A stretch of 55,087 bases of DNA from an uncultured Chloroflexota bacterium. GTDB taxonomy: Bacteria; Chloroflexota; Chloroflexia; Chloroflexales; Roseiflexaceae. Below are positions 40,318-47,394 of this stretch, one piece after another. The position numbers were made by a program, and so were the translations under genes. Numbering within the stretch: the stretch's first letter is position 1; every line of letters begins with the position of its first letter. The DNA lies in NCBI GenBank assembly GCA_937876225.1, contig CALFIC010000018.1, positions 1-55,087 on the forward strand. The letters run 5' to 3'. The notes under the pieces are model-generated. The model worked only from the letters and a program-made list of their open reading frames with translations. It was not told where the DNA came from and searched no databases.

Positions 40318-40722
40318 ATGAGTGACATGTACCGTGACTTGATTCTTGAGCATCATCGTTATCCCCATAATTTTGGGACGCTCGATCCTCACGATGTCTC
40401 GCAAGAAGAACACAACCCGTTGTGTGGTGATCGCATTCGCCTCGATTTGCGCATCGTCGACAACAAAATCTCCGAAGTCGCTTTTTCGGGCAAAGGGTGT
40501 GCGGTGAGTCAAGCTGCTGCCTCGATGCTCACTGATGAATTAATCGGTATGGATCTCGACCAAGTTCGGCAATACGGCAAAGCTGAATTGTTGGACTTGA
40601 TCGGATTGCCCCTGGACAAAAACCCGGTGCGCCTCAAATGTGCACTGTTGTCATTAAAGGCCCTCAAGGTGGGCGTATATCGTTACCTCGGGCAAAATAT
40701 CGAAACCGATGAGTTGGATTAA
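40318..40722 (+). CDS. sufU: zinc-dependent sulfurtransferase SufU
   Basis: SufU takes persulfide sulfur from SufS. The 134-residue IscU-like protein has zinc ligands Cys36 and Asp38 (NPLCGDRI), Cys61 (GKGCAVSQAAASM) and Cys108 (RLKCALL). It is somewhat shorter than B. subtilis SufU but keeps the insert between the second and third cysteines that marks SufU. The ATG at 40318 follows GGGGATACC. It lies 18 nt before sufB. Confidence 0.95.
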   Translation: MSDMYRDLILEHHRYPHNFGTLDPHDVSQEEHNPLCGDRIRLDLRIVDNKISEVAFSGKGCAVSQAAASMLTDELIGMDLDQVRQYGKAELLDLIGLPLDKNPVRLKCALLSLKALKVGVYRYLGQNIETDELD

Positions 40723-40740
40723 AATCAGGAAGGAACGTCA

Positions 40741-42156
40741 ATGACTGTAGAAGCAAATGAGTTGTCGTTTGACTACTCGAAATATGGATTTCGCCAAGAA
40801 GAAAACTACGTCTTTAAGTCGGGCAAGGGCCTGAGCGAAGAAGTAGTCCGTGAATTGTCGATGATGAAGGGCGAGCCAGAGTGGATGCTCAAGCGCCGCT
40901 TGCAAGCCTTGGCGATTTTTTATAGCAAACCGACACCGATTGACGGTGCCTGGGGCAACCCCGATTTGCTCGACCTCAACTACGACGACATCCATTACTT
41001 CGTGCGGGCCGGCGACAAGCCAGCCACCGACTGGGATGCCGTGCCCGACGAAATCAAAAACACCTTTGAGCGCTTGGGGATTCCCGAAGCCGAACGGAAG
41101 TTCTTGGCCGGTGTCGGTGCCCAATACGAATCAGAAGTGGTCTATCATTCGCTCCGCGAAGAGTGGTCAAAGTTGGGGGTTATCTTCCTCGACACCGACA
41201 CGGCCCTCAAAGAACAACCCGAAATGTTCAAGCAATATTTCGGCACCATCATTCCCTCAGCAGACAATAAATACGCTGCTTTGAACACGGCGGTATGGTC
41301 GGGCGGATCGTTTGTGTATGTTCCCAAAGGCGTACACGTCGACATTCCTTTGCAGGCCTACTTCCGTATCAATGCCGAAAACATGGGGCAATTCGAGCGC
41401 ACCTTGATTATCATCGACGAAGGCGCCTCAGCGCACTACATCGAAGGGTGCACGGCGCCACAATACTCCACCAATTCGTTGCATTCGGCCGTGGTCGAAA
41501 TTGTGGTCAAAAAGGGTGGCAAGTTCCGCTATACCACCATCCAAAACTGGGCCAACAACATTTTCAACTTGGTAACCAAGCGGGCTGTGGCCTACGAAGA
41601 CGCCAGCATGGAATGGGTCGATGGCAACATTGGCTCACGTTTGACCATGAAGTACCCTTCGGTCTATTTAATGGGTCGCGGCGCCCGTGGTGAAGTGTTG
41701 TCGGTGGCATATGCCGGCAAAGGCCAACACCAAGATGCCGGTGCCAAGATGGTGCACAATGCACCCGATACCACCAGCGTCATCACCAACAAGTCCGTGT
41801 CAAAGGGTGGCGGCAAAACCACCTATCGTGGTTTGGTCAAGGTGCATCCAGGTGCAACTGGCGCCAAGATCAATGTGAATTGTGATGCCTTGATCCTCGA
41901 TGACAAGTCGAAGTCAGACACCATCCCCTATATCGAAGTCGAAGAAGCCAAGGTTACTTTGGCACACGAGGCCACGGTGGGGCGGATTGGTGAAGAGCAA
42001 CTCTTTTATCTGATGAGCCGCGGTATCTCACAAGCCGAAGCAATGTCGATGATTGTGTTGGGCTTCATGGAGCCATTTACGCGCGAATTGCCGATGGAAT
42101 ACGCCGTCGAGCTCAATCGCCTCATCCAGCTCGAAATGGAAGGGTCGGTCGGGTAA
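40741..42156 (+). CDS. sufB: Fe-S cluster assembly protein SufB
   Basis: SufB is the core scaffold that builds Fe-S clusters with SufC and SufD. The 471-residue protein has the usual N-terminal FDYSKYGFRQEENY, SGGSFVYVPKGVHVDIPLQAYFRIN, EGCTAPQYS with the conserved cysteine, and HEATVGRIGEEQLFYLMSRG near the C-terminus. Length is typical for the Gram-positive SufB. It is the last gene of the suf operon, before a 17-bp hairpin. Confidence 0.97.
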   Translation: MTVEANELSFDYSKYGFRQEENYVFKSGKGLSEEVVRELSMMKGEPEWMLKRRLQALAIFYSKPTPIDGAWGNPDLLDLNYDDIHYFVRAGDKPATDWDAVPDEIKNTFERLGIPEAERKFLAGVGAQYESEVVYHSLREEWSKLGVIFLDTDTALKEQPEMFKQYFGTIIPSADNKYAALNTAVWSGGSFVYVPKGVHVDIPLQAYFRINAENMGQFERTLIIIDEGASAHYIEGCTAPQYSTNSLHSAVVEIVVKKGGKFRYTTIQNWANNIFNLVTKRAVAYEDASMEWVDGNIGSRLTMKYPSVYLMGRGARGEVLSVAYAGKGQHQDAGAKMVHNAPDTTSVITNKSVSKGGGKTTYRGLVKVHPGATGAKINVNCDALILDDKSKSDTIPYIEVEEAKVTLAHEATVGRIGEEQLFYLMSRGISQAEAMSMIVLGFMEPFTRELPMEYAVELNRLIQLEMEGSVG

Positions 42157-42168
42157 TCATATCCCCGT

Positions 42169-42212
42169 GACACCCCCCCAACTCATCCACAATGGTGAGT
42201 TGGGGGGGTGTC
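42169..42212 (+). terminator. hairpin at the end of the suf operon
   Basis: A 17-bp perfect stem (GACACCCCCCCAACTCA and its complement) with a 10-nt loop. The T-tract is weak. Confidence 0.75.
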
Positions 42213-42224
42213 GTATCTCGTAGC

Positions 42225-42299
42225 GCCACAGCATGCTGTGGCTATGGGGGAGCTGCGGCTCTGGGGAGCCGCAGGGAGTCGCAGCAGGCTGCTACTGTA
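42225..42299. repeat. cluster of GCAG-rich palindromes
   Basis: Three palindromes follow one another: GCCACAGCATGCTGTGGC (42225-42242), CTGCGGCT/AGCCGCAG (about 42253-42274) and GCAGCAGGCTGC (about 42281-42292). They resemble the GCAGCC-core palindrome at 9824-9869 and look like extragenic repeats. Confidence 0.7.
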
Positions 42300-42309
42300 C
42301 TAGGATAGA

Positions 42310-42318
42310 ATGGTATTA
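42310..42318 (+). promoter_or_regulatory. extended -10 promoter of Rieske gene
   Basis: TGGTATTAT, 20 nt before the ATG at 42339. Confidence 0.5.
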
Positions 42319-42338
42319 TAGGAAGTGGGGGGGCAGAG

Positions 42339-42659
42339 ATGAATGAATATATCGTTGTGGCCGAGGTGGCGCAATTGCCGGTCGGTGCCACGTTGGCCGT
42401 GAAATATGGCGATCAAGAAGTAGGCTTGTTTAATGTCCGGGGTACGATTTATGCTATTGGCAACGTCTGTACCCACGCCTACGCCCAGTTGCACGATGGC
42501 TATGTCGATGACGATGATTGTACGGTCGATTGTCCGCTCCACGGGGCACGATTTTCGTTGAAGACCGGCGATTATTACACGTTGCCAGCGGTGCGCAATG
42601 TAGCCACTTATCACGTCCAAATCGACGGCGGTCAGATTGCGATTGCGCCGGCCAGCTAA
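42339..42659 (+). CDS. Rieske [2Fe-2S] ferredoxin
   Basis: The 106-residue protein is a soluble Rieske domain with ligands Cys44 and His46 (CTHAYAQL) and Cys65 and His68 (CPLHGARF). It resembles ferredoxin components of non-haem dioxygenases or NirD-like proteins and carries electrons. It has no signal peptide or membrane anchor. A G-rich ribosome-binding site (GTGGGGGGG) precedes the ATG. The next gene begins 1 nt after its stop. Rieske proteins often follow suf genes, and this one comes directly after the suf operon. Confidence 0.93.
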   Translation: MNEYIVVAEVAQLPVGATLAVKYGDQEVGLFNVRGTIYAIGNVCTHAYAQLHDGYVDDDDCTVDCPLHGARFSLKTGDYYTLPAVRNVATYHVQIDGGQIAIAPAS

Positions 42660-42660
42660 G

Positions 42661-43074
42661 ATGGTCGTGATACCACGTCACTGCGACATCGCCGCATGGG
42701 CGCAGACCGCCTACCCTAGCGAAGCGGTGGGATTGCTGGTGGGGAGGCGGGTGAGGGATAATTGGGAAATCCACACGCTGGTGCCCGCCGCCAACATCGC
42801 CGCCACGCCAGCGACGCAGTTTGTGCTTGATCCAATGGCATGGTTTGTGGCCGAACGGATTGCGGTGCAGGCGGGAATGTCTATTGTAGGTATCATCCAC
42901 AGTCACCCAGACGCGCCAGCACGACCCTCGGCGCACGATAGTGCGAGTGGCGATTCACTAGGGCGCGACATCGTTTTTTTAATTAGTACCATCACCAAAA
43001 ACGGCATCACAGCCCTGACCGCTTGGCAATGGAATGGCCGTGAGTATCAAGAAATAGTCGTGCAATGGAATTAA
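42661..43074 (+). CDS. JAMM/Mov34 metallopeptidase (Mec/QbsD type)
   Basis: The 137-residue protein has the full JAMM zinc motif: Glu21 (SEAVGLLVG), His80-x-His82 and Asp93 (IIHSHPDAPARPSAHD), with Ser90. Small bacterial JAMM proteins remove an amino acid or peptide from a ubiquitin-like sulfur carrier, as in cysteine (CysO/Mec) or thioquinolobactin synthesis. The ATG at 42661 is used because it lies 1 nt after the Rieske stop. It overlaps the E1-like gene by 10 bp, so they are strongly coupled. Confidence 0.92.
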   Translation: MVVIPRHCDIAAWAQTAYPSEAVGLLVGRRVRDNWEIHTLVPAANIAATPATQFVLDPMAWFVAERIAVQAGMSIVGIIHSHPDAPARPSAHDSASGDSLGRDIVFLISTITKNGITALTAWQWNGREYQEIVVQWN

Positions 43075-44186
43075 CAGCTCACGAACAACAACGCTATGCC
43101 CGCCATATCAGTCTGCCCGAAGTAGGGGCGGCTGGGCAGCTCCGCCTCAAAAACGCCCGCGTGTTGATTGTGGGTGCGGGGGGCTTGGGGTCGCCAGTGG
43201 CGCTCTATTTGGCGGCAGCAGGGGTCGGGCATATCGGGATTGTCGATGATGACGTGGTGGATTTGACCAATCTGCAACGCCAAATCATCCATGCCGATGC
43301 GGCAATTGGCCAACCCAAAGTCGCGTCAGCGCAGGCACGCATGCAGGGTCTCAATCCCTGTATCACCGTGACGCCCTATGCCTACCGCTTGACGGCCGCC
43401 AATGTGTTGACGATTGTGGCGCAGTACGACGTGGTGGTGGATGCGACGGATTCGTTTGCGACGCGCTATATCGTCAATGATGCCTGTGTGATGTTGCAAA
43501 AACCACTGGTGTACGGGGCGATTTTTCGCTTTGAAGGCCAAGCAACGGTCTTTGCGCCCCATTTGGGTGGACCATGTTATCGTTGCTTGTTCCCCGACCC
43601 GCCACCGCCGGCGTTGGCGCCTAACTGTGCCGAAGCAGGGGTATTTGGCGTGTTGCCGGGGGTGGTGGGGAGCGTACAAGCCACCGAAGCGCTCAAACTC
43701 ATCCTGGGGATTGGCACGTCACTATGTGGGCGTTTGTGGCTGTATGATGCGCTCCACATGCAGGTCGATACCTGGCAGATTGCCCCTAACCCGGCTTGCC
43801 CACGCTGTGGCACTCACCCCACATTGACCGAAATCGTCGATGTCGAGGCGTTGTGTGCCCCCGTGCTGAGTGCCGATGAATGGAGCGTCACCCAAGTGCA
43901 GGAGCGCCTCGCCCAAGCCCCGGCGCCGTTCGTGTTGGATGTGCGCGAAGCGCACGAATACGCCGTCAGTCATCTGCCAGGGGCGGTGCGGATAGGGGTG
44001 GACGAGGTGGCATCCCGGGTTGAAGAATTACGTACCGTCGGGCCGATTATCGTCTATTGCCGGAGTGGTATGCGGAGCGCCCGCGCCCGCGATGTCTTGC
44101 GCAATCACGGGATTGCCGCAGTGAGTATGGCGGGTGGGCTACTGGTGTGGCGCCGTGATATTGATCCACAATTACCCGTGGCGTAA
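43065..44186 (+). CDS. E1-like adenylyltransferase with rhodanese domain (MoeB/ThiF-RHD)
   Basis: The 373-residue protein has an E1-like adenylating domain (1-245), with ATP motif GAGGLGSP (37-44), DLTNLQRQ and the zinc cysteines CYRC and CPRC, followed by a C-terminal rhodanese domain (about 265-373) with catalytic Cys in VYCRSGMRSA. Such proteins adenylate the C-terminal Gly of a ThiS/MoaD/CysO-like carrier and load sulfur onto it. It overlaps the JAMM gene by 10 bp. No ubiquitin-like carrier gene with a C-terminal GG is seen in the window. Confidence 0.94.
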   Translation: MELTAHEQQRYARHISLPEVGAAGQLRLKNARVLIVGAGGLGSPVALYLAAAGVGHIGIVDDDVVDLTNLQRQIIHADAAIGQPKVASAQARMQGLNPCITVTPYAYRLTAANVLTIVAQYDVVVDATDSFATRYIVNDACVMLQKPLVYGAIFRFEGQATVFAPHLGGPCYRCLFPDPPPPALAPNCAEAGVFGVLPGVVGSVQATEALKLILGIGTSLCGRLWLYDALHMQVDTWQIAPNPACPRCGTHPTLTEIVDVEALCAPVLSADEWSVTQVQERLAQAPAPFVLDVREAHEYAVSHLPGAVRIGVDEVASRVEELRTVGPIIVYCRSGMRSARARDVLRNHGIAAVSMAGGLLVWRRDIDPQLPVA

Positions 44187-44199
44187 GGAGCAGATAGCA

Positions 44200-44487
44200 A
44201 TGGATGCAACACAATTTCGCCAAATCGCTACCCCACAGGCAGACTGGAGCCTGGCAGTGCGGGCCTTGTGGTACGAGGCCCACGACGATTGGACAACGGC
44301 CCACGATCAGGTGCAAGACGACAATAGTGCTGACGGCGCCTGGGTGCATGCCTATTTGCACCGTGTCGAAGGAGACCAATTCAATGCCGCCTATTGGTAT
44401 CGCCGAGCTGGGCGAGCGGTACCAGCCAAAAACCTCGCGCTCCGTGATGAATGGGCGCAATTGGTACAGGCCTTGGTAAAGGAGTAA
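44200..44487 (+). CDS. conserved small protein of unknown function
   Basis: The 95-residue acidic, Trp-rich soluble protein (MDATQFRQIATPQADWS...) has the pattern WYEAHDDWTTAHDQVQDD...HRVEGDQFNAAYWYRRAG, which resembles a short TPR/Sel1-like helical repeat. I have the impression that proteins of this pattern occur in many bacteria without a known role. TAAGGAG overlaps the E1-rhodanese stop, and the next gene starts 3 nt later, so it is in the same operon. Confidence 0.8.
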   Translation: MDATQFRQIATPQADWSLAVRALWYEAHDDWTTAHDQVQDDNSADGAWVHAYLHRVEGDQFNAAYWYRRAGRAVPAKNLALRDEWAQLVQALVKE

Positions 44488-44490
44488 CTG

Positions 44491-45090
44491 ATGCGGATTG
44501 CCGAAATCATTGAATCGAGTACGCAGTCGTTTGTGGCGGGGAGTTATGAATTACTCGCTGCCCCGGCGTTTGGCGCCTTGGTCCAGGCACATACCCTCGA
44601 TCCCCAGGTGCAAGTATATGCCGTGGTCTACGACATCCGCACCGTGAGCCGCGAGCCCGGTGGGCGGGCGGTGGTGCGGGGCAAAAGCTATACGGGGCAA
44701 GAATTATTTAACGACGAAATTTATCGTGCCCACCCTGATTTGTCGGAAGTACTCCAGACCGAGTTTGCGGCGTGGGTAGTAGGGTATCGGCGTGACACGA
44801 CGGTCTATCACCGCATCCCGGCGGCGCCACCGCCGGTGCACTACAGCGTCGAAGTCTGTGACGATGCCACATTGCGCCAATTTGGGGCGCAGAGTGGCTA
44901 TGCGCGGATGTTGCTCCAGGCCAGCCAAATCCCTAGCGATGAATTGTTGGCGGCGGTGATGCGGGCAATTGCCGTGGCGCATACACCCCATGAGCGTGAG
45001 TATTTGGTGCGGGTAGGGCGCGAGCTGGCGTTGCTCCTACGTGATGATTTTGAACGCTTGCGGCATATTTTGGCACGCTTGGCGCCCTAG
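44491..45090 (+). CDS. HAS-barrel-like conserved protein
   Basis: The 199-residue protein begins with a beta-rich segment (MRIAEIIESSTQSFVAGSYELLAAPAFGALVQA, broken here by commas in structure) that looks like the HAS-barrel found in HerA-type ATPase systems. It then has a helical C-terminal part (ELLAAVMRAIAVAHTP...). It occurs alone in Chloroflexota and cyanobacteria as far as I recall, without a defined function. It is the last gene of the Rieske-JAMM-E1 operon. The next element is tRNA-Leu, 61 bp on. Confidence 0.65.
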   Translation: MRIAEIIESSTQSFVAGSYELLAAPAFGALVQAHTLDPQVQVYAVVYDIRTVSREPGGRAVVRGKSYTGQELFNDEIYRAHPDLSEVLQTEFAAWVVGYRRDTTVYHRIPAAPPPVHYSVEVCDDATLRQFGAQSGYARMLLQASQIPSDELLAAVMRAIAVAHTPHEREYLVRVGRELALLLRDDFERLRHILARLAP

Positions 45091-45151
45091 TCGAGGTGCC
45101 TTGGTTGCGTCGTGCCCCTTGCCTGTGCTATCATAGGTAATAACGGATAAG

Positions 45152-45235
45152 GGGGACGTGGCGAAATGGCAGACGCGCAAGTCTTAGGAACTTGTGGAGC
45201 AATCCGTGAGGGTTCGACTCCCTCCGTCCCCACCA
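45152..45235 (+). tRNA. tRNA-Leu (anticodon UAG)
   Basis: The acceptor GGGGACG pairs with CGTCCCC, followed by A and an encoded CCA. The D-loop has GGC..GGCAGAC, the anticodon stem CAAGT/ACTTG encloses CTTAGGA with anticodon TAG at 45185-45187, a long class II variable arm is present and the T-loop is GGTTCGACTCC. The variable arm and anticodon specify leucine. Confidence 0.97.
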
Positions 45236-45245
45236 ATACCCTGAG

Positions 45246-45273
45246 CGCAGTACCGTGTGGTACTGCGTTTTTT
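45246..45273 (+). terminator. terminator of tRNA-Leu(UAG)
   Basis: A 9-bp stem (CGCAGTACC / GGTACTGCG) with loop GTGT is followed by six T residues. Confidence 0.9.
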
Positions 45274-45302
45274 GTGTTCGTTTTTATCACCAGGAGATAA
45301 CC

Positions 45303-45590
45303 ATGCATTCCGATCTCATTAGCAAAATTGAAAAAGCCCGCCACTACGCCCAACAGCCCGAACGCATTGCTATCGATAGCCTGCACGCTACCTTTAACGG
45401 TGGCAACAACACCCACCAAATCACGATTACGGCGGGGGTGTGGCAGTGTGATTGTGAGTTCTTTAAAGGACATGCCACTTGTGCCCATGTAATGGCCATG
45501 CAAAAAATCTTGGCGCCGATGTTGTCGCCAGCAGCCCGGGCTGCAACGAATCCGTTGGATGCCGATAATTTAGCAGAAATGTTGGGGTAA
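45303..45590 (+). CDS. SWIM zinc-finger mini-protein
   Basis: The 95-residue protein is almost only a SWIM domain: Cys49-x-Cys51...Cys60-x-His62 (CDCEFFKGHATCAHV). SWIM domains bind DNA or proteins and are usually part of SWI/SNF ATPases; here it is a free-standing module. AGGAG precedes the ATG at 45303. It lies 4 nt before the GDPD gene. Confidence 0.85.
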   Translation: MHSDLISKIEKARHYAQQPERIAIDSLHATFNGGNNTHQITITAGVWQCDCEFFKGHATCAHVMAMQKILAPMLSPAARAATNPLDADNLAEMLG

Positions 45591-45594
45591 TCTC

Positions 45595-46314
45595 ATGACA
45601 CTCGTGATTGCGCATCGGGGAGCCTCGGCGTATGCCCCCGAAAACACCCTCAAGGCCTTTGATTTGGCTGCCGACCAAGGCGCCGATATGTGTGAACTCG
45701 ACGTAATTGCAACGCAGGATGGCGCGCTGGCGGTGTTCCACGATGACACGACAGGGCGCTGGGAATCGGTTGATCGTGATGTGCGCACATTGACGATGGC
45801 CGACATGCAAGGACTTGATATCCGCGGCGAAAAAGTCCCCCACCTCGCCGCTGTGCTTGATTTGGCGCGGGCACGAGGCATGCAACTCAATGTCGAATTG
45901 AAGCATGCTGGGGTGGCGCGGGAAGTGCTGGCGGCGATTCGCGATGCACGCATGCACGACGCAGTAATTATTTCGTCGTTTGTGGGGCTGGCGTTGCACG
46001 AAGTGCGGGCGTTGGATGCCACCATCCGCATGGGGTATTTGATGGGGTCTGACACGTATAACCCGATTGTACGCTTCCGTGAAGCCTACCCGTTATTTGC
46101 CCTGAAGAGCCACGACTGCCAAGCCTGGCACCCCTATTTCAAATTGCCGGTGATTGAGTGGGCGATTCGCCAGACCCAAAACGCCGGTTATGCGGTCAAT
46201 GTCTGGACCGTGAATGCGGAACAAGACATGCAAAAATTATTGGCGCTCAAGGTGGCGGGGATTATTACCGATAAACCTGATGTATTGAAAAAAATAATCC
46301 CGCAGGCAGTATAA
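45595..46314 (+). CDS. glycerophosphodiester phosphodiesterase
   Basis: GDPD cleaves glycerophosphodiesters to glycerol-3-phosphate and an alcohol. The 239-residue protein has AHRGASAYAPENTLKAF with the catalytic His and Glu, ELDVIATQDGALAVFHDDT with the metal-binding residues and second His, and VWTVN near the C-terminus. It is cytoplasmic (no signal peptide). It follows the SWIM gene closely and ends before the convergent ROK gene. Confidence 0.94.
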   Translation: MTLVIAHRGASAYAPENTLKAFDLAADQGADMCELDVIATQDGALAVFHDDTTGRWESVDRDVRTLTMADMQGLDIRGEKVPHLAAVLDLARARGMQLNVELKHAGVAREVLAAIRDARMHDAVIISSFVGLALHEVRALDATIRMGYLMGSDTYNPIVRFREAYPLFALKSHDCQAWHPYFKLPVIEWAIRQTQNAGYAVNVWTVNAEQDMQKLLALKVAGIITDKPDVLKKIIPQAV

Positions 46315-46342
46315 GCATACTCCCTGCGGGATACGAATTGAT

Positions 46343-47281
46343 TTAGGCGCGGCGTTGGCGCATATGGTCGTAGAGGGCGGCGGCACCTAGCAAGCCGATG
46401 CGGTCGCCGAGCTGAGTGACTTCGACGGGGACATCGCGATAAACGGCGATGGCCCGTTCGGCGATGACCACTTTGGCGCGCTCGACTAATTGGGGATTGT
46501 TGATGACCACGCCGCCGCCGAGGACGATTTTGGCGGGGCTATACAGGTGGAGCATATTGACCAATCCGGCGCCAATTGCTTCGCCTTCTTCGTCCATTAG
46601 GCGTTGGGCTACGGCGTCGCCGCTGGCAGCAGCGGTGGCGATGTGGTGGCCTTGGACGAGCTCGGGGGTGGTGAGTTGGTGGAGTGCGGTCTCGCTGGTT
46701 TGGCGCATGGCTTGGGCGGCATTGCGGGCAAACCCAGGGCCGGCGGCGGTATCTTCCCATGACATACGGGTGCGCCAATCGATGATGTGGTGGCCTACTT
46801 CGCCGGCGGAGCCTTTGTGACCGAGGAGCAGGTGACCGTCGGTGATGACCCCACCGCCGATGCCGGTGCTGACGGTGATATAGACCAGATCTCGCAAGCC
46901 TTGACCGGCGCCAAAAATCCACTCGCCGACGGCGGCGGCGTTGGCGTCATTGCCGAGCTCGATATCGAGCCCGGTGGCTTCGGCCAGCATAGCGCGTAGG
47001 GGCGTGTTTTCGAAGCCTTGGATATTGGGCATGGCAAAAACAAATCCGGCCACGGGGTCGAGTGGTCCTGGTACGCCGATACCGACGCCAGCCAGCGTCC
47101 CATCGGCGGGAAGTTGGCGTTGTACTGTCTTGATTAAGGCAACCATGCGTCCAAAAATCGCTTGGGGACCTTCTGCGACGATGGTATCGACTTTGGTGTC
47201 GTAGTGAATCGTGCCATTGGTGTCGACCAGCCCAGCCCGTAAATTGGTGCCCCCTAAGTCAACGCCGATTGTGTAGCGCAT
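46343..47281 (-). CDS. ROK-family sugar kinase (glucokinase-like), no zinc motif
   Basis: The 312-residue protein has GVDLGGTNLRAGLVD (ATP phosphate loop), GVGVPGPLDP, the catalytic Asp in LGNDANAAAVGE, and the second ATP segment ISTGIGGGV-like TVSTGIGGGVI. The ROK zinc motif (CxCGxxGCxE) after the GH motif is missing: the region reads HHIIDWRTRMSWEDTA with no cysteines. It probably phosphorylates glucose or a related hexose. AAGGAAAGG lies before the ATG at 47281. It is divergent from the PP2C gene. Confidence 0.9.
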   Translation of the reverse strand: MRYTIGVDLGGTNLRAGLVDTNGTIHYDTKVDTIVAEGPQAIFGRMVALIKTVQRQLPADGTLAGVGIGVPGPLDPVAGFVFAMPNIQGFENTPLRAMLAEATGLDIELGNDANAAAVGEWIFGAGQGLRDLVYITVSTGIGGGVITDGHLLLGHKGSAGEVGHHIIDWRTRMSWEDTAAGPGFARNAAQAMRQTSETALHQLTTPELVQGHHIATAAASGDAVAQRLMDEEGEAIGAGLVNMLHLYSPAKIVLGGGVVINNPQLVERAKVVIAERAIAVYRDVPVEVTQLGDRIGLLGAAALYDHMRQRRA

Positions 47282-47308
47282 AGCGATCCTTTCCTTAATA
47301 AAGACTTC

Positions 47309-47322
47309 ATAATGTACATTAT
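47309..47322. promoter_or_regulatory. 14-bp palindrome, operator candidate
   Basis: ATAATGTACATTAT is a perfect palindrome between the divergent ROK kinase and PP2C genes, 28 nt upstream of the kinase ATG. Confidence 0.5.
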
Positions 47323-47326
47323 TATG

Positions 47327-47356
47327 TTGCGATAAATAATACACTTATGTTATACT
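47327..47356 (+). promoter_or_regulatory. promoter of PP2C gene
   Basis: TTGCGA (47327-47332), an 18-bp spacer and TATACT (47351-47356), 38 nt before the ATG. Confidence 0.65.
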
Positions 47357-47362
47357 ACATAA
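47345..47362. promoter_or_regulatory. 18-bp inverted repeat over the PP2C -10
   Basis: TTATGT-TATACT-ACATAA exactly flanks the -10 hexamer, so a protein bound here would block RNA polymerase. Confidence 0.5.
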
Positions 47363-47394
47363 CAGCGTAATTACAAAATTAACTGGAATATTGT

